The notes under the pieces: generated by a model
Told to the model about the DNA's origin: nothing
The model's database searches: none
What the model saw: only the letters and a program-made list of their open reading frames with translations
Program-made: the position numbers and the translations under genes
NCBI GenBank assembly: GCA_964602735.1
Contig: CAZRRV010000018.1
Location: 1-27,884 of the forward strand
Direction: 5' to 3'
Origin: CAZRRV01 sp964602735
GTDB taxonomy: Bacteria > Bacillota > Clostridia > Oscillospirales > Acutalibacteraceae
Length of the DNA stretch: 27,884 nucleotides
Part shown: positions 23,723 through 27,884 of the stretch, piece after piece
Numbering within the stretch: the first letter of the stretch is position 1
Layout: the number at the start of each line of letters is the position of its first letter

Positions 23723-25093
23723 TTATTTGGAGTGTTCCGACTTGTAATACTGATCGTAAGACTTCTTAAGATCCGGGATGATCTGCGCCAGCTTACTGTC
23801 GTTGCTGTAATTCGAGAAAATCTTGTTCGCCGCGTTGCCCATCTGACCCCACATGCCGCTCGGCAGATAGTCGCGATCGAAAACATTGTAGAACTTCACG
23901 TTGTGATCCTTGTAGCGATCTTTCAGCGCGTTTAAGGCTTTAAGCCCGGGGCCGTTGTCTTTCGCCGTCGTGGTGTCGATGCACGCGATTCTGCCGGTCT
24001 CGTTTATGAGTTTAAGGGTGACTTCCGGGGTCGCAAGGTAATTGAGGAACGCCTTCGCGCAATCGACAGACTGCGAATCTTTCCATATGGCGTAGGAGTC
24101 TCCCTCGCCCATCGCAACGGTCTCCTCGCCGCCCGCCTTGCTCGCCGGGAACGGAGCCATGATGTAGTTGCCGTCGGGATTGATTTTCAGCGATTCCTGG
24201 ATGGCGTCGAAGTTCTCGGAAACCAGAAACGCGGACTGCCCGGAGGCAAAACGCTCAAACTTGTTGTCTTCGCTCATGCTCTTGGCGTCCTTAAAGCAAT
24301 AGCCGCTCGTCAGCGCTTTCTTCCAGAAGTCGATAATGAGCTGGTACTCGGCCCAGTCCCAGGTGCCGTTCTTTAGCTTCTCGCCCACATTGGCGGCCTC
24401 GCCCTTGTAGGTGAGGAAGGATCCGGCTATATTGCAGGTAAGACCGGCGTTCGGTTTGGATCCGATCGCTGTGAAGCCCGCGGATTTGATTTTTCCGCAC
24501 GCCGCGAGAAAATCGTCCCATGTGCGTATCGTCGCGGGATTCACCCCCGCCTTCTCGCATACGGCAAGGTTCACAACCATGCAGTTCATTCCGTCGGATA
24601 TCATGCAGGCGTAGTATTTCCCGTCGGTGTCGCGGATAACGTTCTTCGCGGTGTCGTCGTAATGCGCGACATAAGGCTGATCGGTAAGTTCGAGCGAATA
24701 TTCCTTAAACCTCTGCAGCGACCACCCCGCGGTCTCGAAAACGTCCGGCAGGTCGTTCGCCGCCGTGCGGTTCGTCATCATATTGCTGTAATCCGCGCCG
24801 TAGTTATCGAGGACGATGGTGCAGCCGGTCTGCGACTGGAACGCGTCGCAGATTTCCTGGAACGTAGTCAGGGCGTCGCCGGTGTATTTGCAGGCTACCT
24901 CAAGCTCCACGCCCGAGAAATCCTCCTTAACATCCGCCACTTCCGACGACGCCGCGGAACTGCTGACCGGTTCGTTGCCTTCCGTTTTGCTACTCGTCTT
25001 TCCGGTATCCTTCTTCTTTCCCCCGCAGGCGCAAAGCGACAGACACAAAACCGCCGCGATAATCGCCGCCAGCCAACGCTTCTTTGAATTCAT
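23723..25093 (-). CDS. Extracellular sugar-binding lipoprotein of the ABC importer
   Basis: The protein has 456 residues. The lipoprotein signal ends SLCACGG (C23 acylated), followed by a Ser/Thr/Lys linker. The remainder fits family 1 solute-binding proteins: VELEVACKYTGDALTTFQEICDAF at the start of the mature fold, NDLPDVFETAGW, NLAVCEKAGVNPATIRTWDDFLAAC, and FASGQSAFLVSENFD. It binds oligosaccharides outside the membrane and delivers them to the two permeases encoded next. The SD is the strongest in the cluster (AAGGAGG). A 29-bp inverted repeat lies in its leader and may control it. Binding proteins are usually the most expressed part of such operons. Confidence 0.93.
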   Translation of the reverse strand: MNSKKRWLAAIIAAVLCLSLCACGGKKKDTGKTSSKTEGNEPVSSSAASSEVADVKEDFSGVELEVACKYTGDALTTFQEICDAFQSQTGCTIVLDNYGADYSNMMTNRTAANDLPDVFETAGWSLQRFKEYSLELTDQPYVAHYDDTAKNVIRDTDGKYYACMISDGMNCMVVNLAVCEKAGVNPATIRTWDDFLAACGKIKSAGFTAIGSKPNAGLTCNIAGSFLTYKGEAANVGEKLKNGTWDWAEYQLIIDFWKKALTSGYCFKDAKSMSEDNKFERFASGQSAFLVSENFDAIQESLKINPDGNYIMAPFPASKAGGEETVAMGEGDSYAIWKDSQSVDCAKAFLNYLATPEVTLKLINETGRIACIDTTTAKDNGPGLKALNALKDRYKDHNVKFYNVFDRDYLPSGMWGQMGNAANKIFSNYSNDSKLAQIIPDLKKSYDQYYKSEHSK

Positions 25094-25155
25094 AATAATT
25101 TCCTCCTTCTGTACTGAACCAATGCCGCAAACTTCAGCCGGTGCCGGGTCTCCGC

Positions 25156-25184
25156 GATATTTGCGCCGGCTTTACGCAAACATC
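25156..25184. promoter_or_regulatory. Inverted repeat in the leader of the sugar-binding lipoprotein gene
   Basis: GATATTTGCG (25156-25165) and CGCAAACATC (25175-25184) are complementary at nine of ten positions around a 9-bp centre. It lies 63 bp before the binding-protein start. It could be an operator for a LacI- or AraC-type regulator, or an RNA hairpin. No convincing -35/-10 pair could be placed beside it. Confidence 0.45.
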
Positions 25185-25298
25185 GGACGGTTCCTTTCTC
25201 CTCCGCTCAGTCTTTTTCCGTTTCCGCCTCTTTTCTTTTATGTATTATGTTCGCCCGTAAAAGTTTTCGGGCTTTGATTAACAACTCCGCGCCGCTTA

Positions 25299-25327
25299 CG
25301 GCGAAGACGCGCGGTTTTACTTCGCCG
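25299..25327 (-). other. Hairpin between the toroid-protein gene and the importer genes
   Basis: CGGCGAAG (25299-25306) pairs perfectly with CTTCGCCG (25320-25327). No T run follows on the - strand, so it is a poor terminator but could reduce read-through or mark an RNA-processing site. The same 258-bp gap (25094-25351) has a shorter GCCCG/CGGGC hairpin at about 25253-25272. Confidence 0.45.
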
Positions 25328-25351
25328 CATCCCGCCGGTTCGGGGATCGCA

Positions 25352-27445
25352 CTATCCCAGCATTTCCAGCTCCTCCCCGCTTAATTCCGAAAGGGTGAAG
25401 AGTCTCCACGCGCCCATCCATGTCTGAAGGTTCTCGTTAAAGTGCCCCCGTTCCTCGCAGGTCGGCCGGTACTTCGTCCACCGGCAGTGGAAAAATCCCT
25501 CGTTCTGCGATCCGAGCGGTCGGACGTTCCCGTGAATACTCACTCCCCGCTCCGCCGCTATACCGAGCAGCGCGTTGCACCACGTCATCTTCGCCCAGTG
25601 CGGGAACGACGGATCGCCGGTCGCCTTATACAACCGCATGAGCTCCCTTATCATCAGCGCTCCCCACGGGTCGAGCGCGCTGTGCTCCGCCGATATGAGC
25701 GTACCGCCCGTCGTGTAATATCCGTATTTCGCGAAGTCGGAATCCTGCGGGTAAACGGCGTCGTACCAGAACATCCATGAGAAAAAGTAGTATGCCGCTT
25801 TCCTCGCCCGCTCGAGCCAAATCGCGTCGCCCGTGATTTCGTACAGGTCGTTCGCCGCCACCGCGAAAGGATACGCCGACTCTTTATCCACACACGCGCA
25901 GTCAAGCGCGCCCGCCATACAGACGAACCTGTCGAGATCCCTCGCGTAGTAGAAGTCCATCGCCCGTTTCGCGAGATCGAGGAGGCGCCCGTCTTTAGTT
26001 TCACGCCAGACTTCAAGCACTCCCATAATCATGAACCCGCCGACCGAACCCTCCGTACTCCTGGGGCTCCCGTCGCGGTTCCAGACCTTCGCGAAACCGT
26101 AGTCGGGGTTAAAGTCTTTGAGCGCGAATTCGGCGAGGCGCTTTGAAAATTCCAGAAAATCGGGCCTTTCGATCCCGTGCGCCTTAAGCAGCCGGTAGGA
26201 TCTCGTAAGCTCCGCCATTGCCCATCCCATATTGCAGGCGTCGGGCATGCGCTTCTTGCCCGTTGAATAATTCGTTTCGTATGTCGGGTAGAGTAGCCCG
26301 TTCTCCCACTGCGTTTCAACATACGCGGAAAGAATGTCGGTTCCGAGGCGCACGCTGCCGTCGTCCCCCGTCCTGAACCCGTCGATGATGATCAGCCGCG
26401 CGACCAAGGCAACCTGACCCGCCCAGCCTATTTCATAACTGGTACTGAAGTCCGACACTTCGCGGTTCGCCGGATCCTCCAGCGCAACCGCGAGCTTTTC
26501 TCCGTAGAGATCCCCCGCGTGCATTTGGCGGAACAGCCTGTCGGCAACGTGCCCCGCTATCATGGGATGACCGTGGCAGTCTTTCTTAAGGAACTTGAAA
26601 TATCCTATCCCCAGTTCCCAGATCCGCTCGTTGGTAAGCCACGGTTCCTTATCGAACGGGAACAGCCCGTCGCAGGCCTCCATAAGACCCGCCGCACCGT
26701 AGTTCGGCCACTCGGGCTCGCCGAGATAGATATACATTTCAAGCTTCGCCCGCTCCCCCGGAGCCAGGGCCATATATTCCTCGTAGGGGGCCTCCATGGC
26801 GTTTTTCCGGGCGTAGGTATAAGGCATCTCGGAAACCGGGTGGAACACGCGGTGCCGCATATATCCTCCGCCTTCCCCGTCTTCCGCTATCATCGACGCC
26901 GCACTGCGAAGCGAAATCTCGTCGGAGGCGGAGGCGAAGGTTGCAACCACGCGGGAATCGTCTTCCGAGAGCGTGCAGGAAGGGATCCCCTCCCTGTCGT
27001 AGGCGAACACCCACGGCTTTCCGTCTGCCGAAAGCCCCGTAGGGGTATTGCTCCTCTTCGGCGCCATGGAGCCGTCTACGGTCGTCCCCGTGGGGGCGTT
27101 ACCGCCGGTGTCGTAGTTAAACCCCGGGAAAAGGTAGTGAGTGGGGGCGAACCCGGTGCGCACCTCGAAGATGCTCTTAAAGCGGACACGCTTATCGTTT
27201 TTATTCGCGAGCCGCCTCGTCACCCGGATTATGTTACCCGTCGCCGGGGAGAATGTGTCGGTTATCTCTATCCCGCAAACCTTGCCCGTAACGCGGCCCC
27301 AGCGGTCGCCGAAATCCTCGCCGACATCGGCCGCCGCCGTCTCCTCCCCGTCGATCACCAGCGTCGCCGGCATGGAAGAGGCGTAGCTGTCGGGGGTCTT
27401 CCCGCGGGATATGACTATCTTTCCGCCTTCTCTGTTAAAATACAT
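25352..27445 (-). CDS. Unassigned alpha/alpha-toroid carbohydrate-active protein
   Basis: The protein has 697 residues and no signal peptide, so it is probably cytoplasmic. Residues about 1-245 look like a beta-sandwich. Residues about 270-685 show helix pairs with small-residue inner faces at regular spacing (EIGWAGQV near 339, NMGWAM near 405, GGFMIM near 469, YPFAVA near 525, LDPWGAL near 591, NLQTWMGAW near 672). This is the pattern of (alpha/alpha)6 glycosidases, lyases and epimerases. I cannot assign a family. First in the series ahead of the sugar importer, so it probably acts on an imported oligosaccharide. The SD is weak (AAGGG, spacing about 8). A promoter was not identified with confidence; CATAAT about 25 bp upstream is a weak -10 candidate. 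Confidence 0.75.
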   Translation of the reverse strand: MYFNREGGKIVISRGKTPDSYASSMPATLVIDGEETAAADVGEDFGDRWGRVTGKVCGIEITDTFSPATGNIIRVTRRLANKNDKRVRFKSIFEVRTGFAPTHYLFPGFNYDTGGNAPTGTTVDGSMAPKRSNTPTGLSADGKPWVFAYDREGIPSCTLSEDDSRVVATFASASDEISLRSAASMIAEDGEGGGYMRHRVFHPVSEMPYTYARKNAMEAPYEEYMALAPGERAKLEMYIYLGEPEWPNYGAAGLMEACDGLFPFDKEPWLTNERIWELGIGYFKFLKKDCHGHPMIAGHVADRLFRQMHAGDLYGEKLAVALEDPANREVSDFSTSYEIGWAGQVALVARLIIIDGFRTGDDGSVRLGTDILSAYVETQWENGLLYPTYETNYSTGKKRMPDACNMGWAMAELTRSYRLLKAHGIERPDFLEFSKRLAEFALKDFNPDYGFAKVWNRDGSPRSTEGSVGGFMIMGVLEVWRETKDGRLLDLAKRAMDFYYARDLDRFVCMAGALDCACVDKESAYPFAVAANDLYEITGDAIWLERARKAAYYFFSWMFWYDAVYPQDSDFAKYGYYTTGGTLISAEHSALDPWGALMIRELMRLYKATGDPSFPHWAKMTWCNALLGIAAERGVSIHGNVRPLGSQNEGFFHCRWTKYRPTCEERGHFNENLQTWMGAWRLFTLSELSGEELEMLG

Positions 27446-27547
27446 GTAATCAGCCCTTCGGTATTATGATTGCCGCGGTATTTCCGCCCGTGAACGACAG
27501 CGCCCTCCCGCAGCCGCCGTGTGAGCCGTGCTCGGCGCCTTACGCCG

Positions 27548-27659
27548 CCCGGCATCTGCCGGGTTTTAAGCGCCGACTCGAGCCGCGCCGCGGGACGTAT
27601 CCCGAAAAGTTCGGGTAAACACAAAAGCGCCCCGCTTATGCCTCTTTTGAAAGGCATAA
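27548..27659. other. Cluster of small hairpins in the region upstream of the glycan locus
   Basis: Three short perfect inverted repeats lie in the 439-bp gene-free stretch 27446-27884: CCCGGC/GCCGGG (27548-27563, followed by four T on the + strand), CCCGAA/TTCGGG (27601-27615) and TTATGCCT/AGGCATAA (27636-27659). They may form a structured leader of the - strand operon or operator sites. No individual function can be assigned. Confidence 0.4.
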
Positions 27660-27742
27660 CGGAACGCCGGAAAATTTTCTATGTTAAAATCGGCAGACGA
27701 AAACCACCCCGCGAATGCGGAGAAATCAGAAAGCGGATATGT

Positions 27743-27794
<52 letters not shown>

Positions 27795-27839
27795 AGCTCA
27801 GCCCGACGGCCATCTTCGGTTCAACCCCTTTCCCCGAAA

Positions 27840-27874
27840 TTTTTTTGTTTTTTTGGTCTTTTTTTCGTTTTTTT
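27840..27874. other. Four phased T7 tracts
   Basis: Runs of exactly seven T begin at 27840, 27848, 27859 and 27868, spaced 8, 11 and 9 bp. Tracts near helical repeat can bend DNA. This lies at the window edge, so what it belongs to cannot be seen. Confidence 0.6.
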
Positions 27875-27884
27875 GTCTTAAATT

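Overview
The window looks like a moderately GC-rich chromosome segment of an anaerobic Bacillota (Clostridia, probably Oscillospirales-like; gut or rumen). The reasons are strong GGAGG-type ribosome binding sites, clostridial-style lipoprotein signal peptides with Ser/Asp linkers, a flavin reductase-rubredoxin fusion, an ECF transporter S component, a ferredoxin-type aldo/keto reductase and a Gram-positive polysaccharide-utilisation cluster. This placement is inference; there is no rRNA or tRNA in the window.

Left part (1-9972, mostly + strand). metY (O-acetylhomoserine sulfhydrylase) has a well-formed promoter and a long leader holding a 24-codon reading frame that ends Asn-Arg-Met-Cys-Arg-stop and lies inside a long RNA hairpin. 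Next come a secreted CAP-domain protein and a flavin reductase-rubredoxin fusion. Two overlapping half-size chromate-type transporters are on the - strand. A second + strand run starts from an extended -10 promoter: DUF362 lipoprotein, ECF S component, ferredoxin-type aldo/keto reductase and a second aldo/keto reductase, followed by an O6-alkylguanine-DNA methyltransferase with its own likely promoter.

Right part (10108-27445, all - strand). This is a roughly 17 kb glycan-utilisation locus. In transcription order it encodes an unassigned alpha/alpha-toroid protein, a CUT1-type ABC importer (binding lipoprotein and two permeases; no ATPase in the window), a 1,546-residue membrane-anchored surface protein made of about ten divergent repeats, a GH43 lipoprotein with F5/8-like and CBM9-like modules, a GH127-type beta-L-arabinofuranosidase homologue with an N-terminal CBM9-like domain, and a second GH43 lipoprotein. 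GH43 plus GH127 points to an arabinose-containing plant glycan. The likely flow is surface capture and cleavage, import through the ABC permeases (energised by a shared ATPase elsewhere), then cytoplasmic trimming by the GH127 and possibly the toroid protein.

Three copies of a short non-coding element with terminal inverted repeats (two of about 172 bp, one internally deleted to 68 bp) sit 20-43 bp upstream of start codons, all in the same orientation relative to the gene they precede. The right edge carries a (CTTG)12 microsatellite and a ladder of four T7 runs.

The candidates for something undescribed are the metY leader peptide/hairpin, the ten-repeat surface protein, the unassigned toroid enzyme and the oriented short element.
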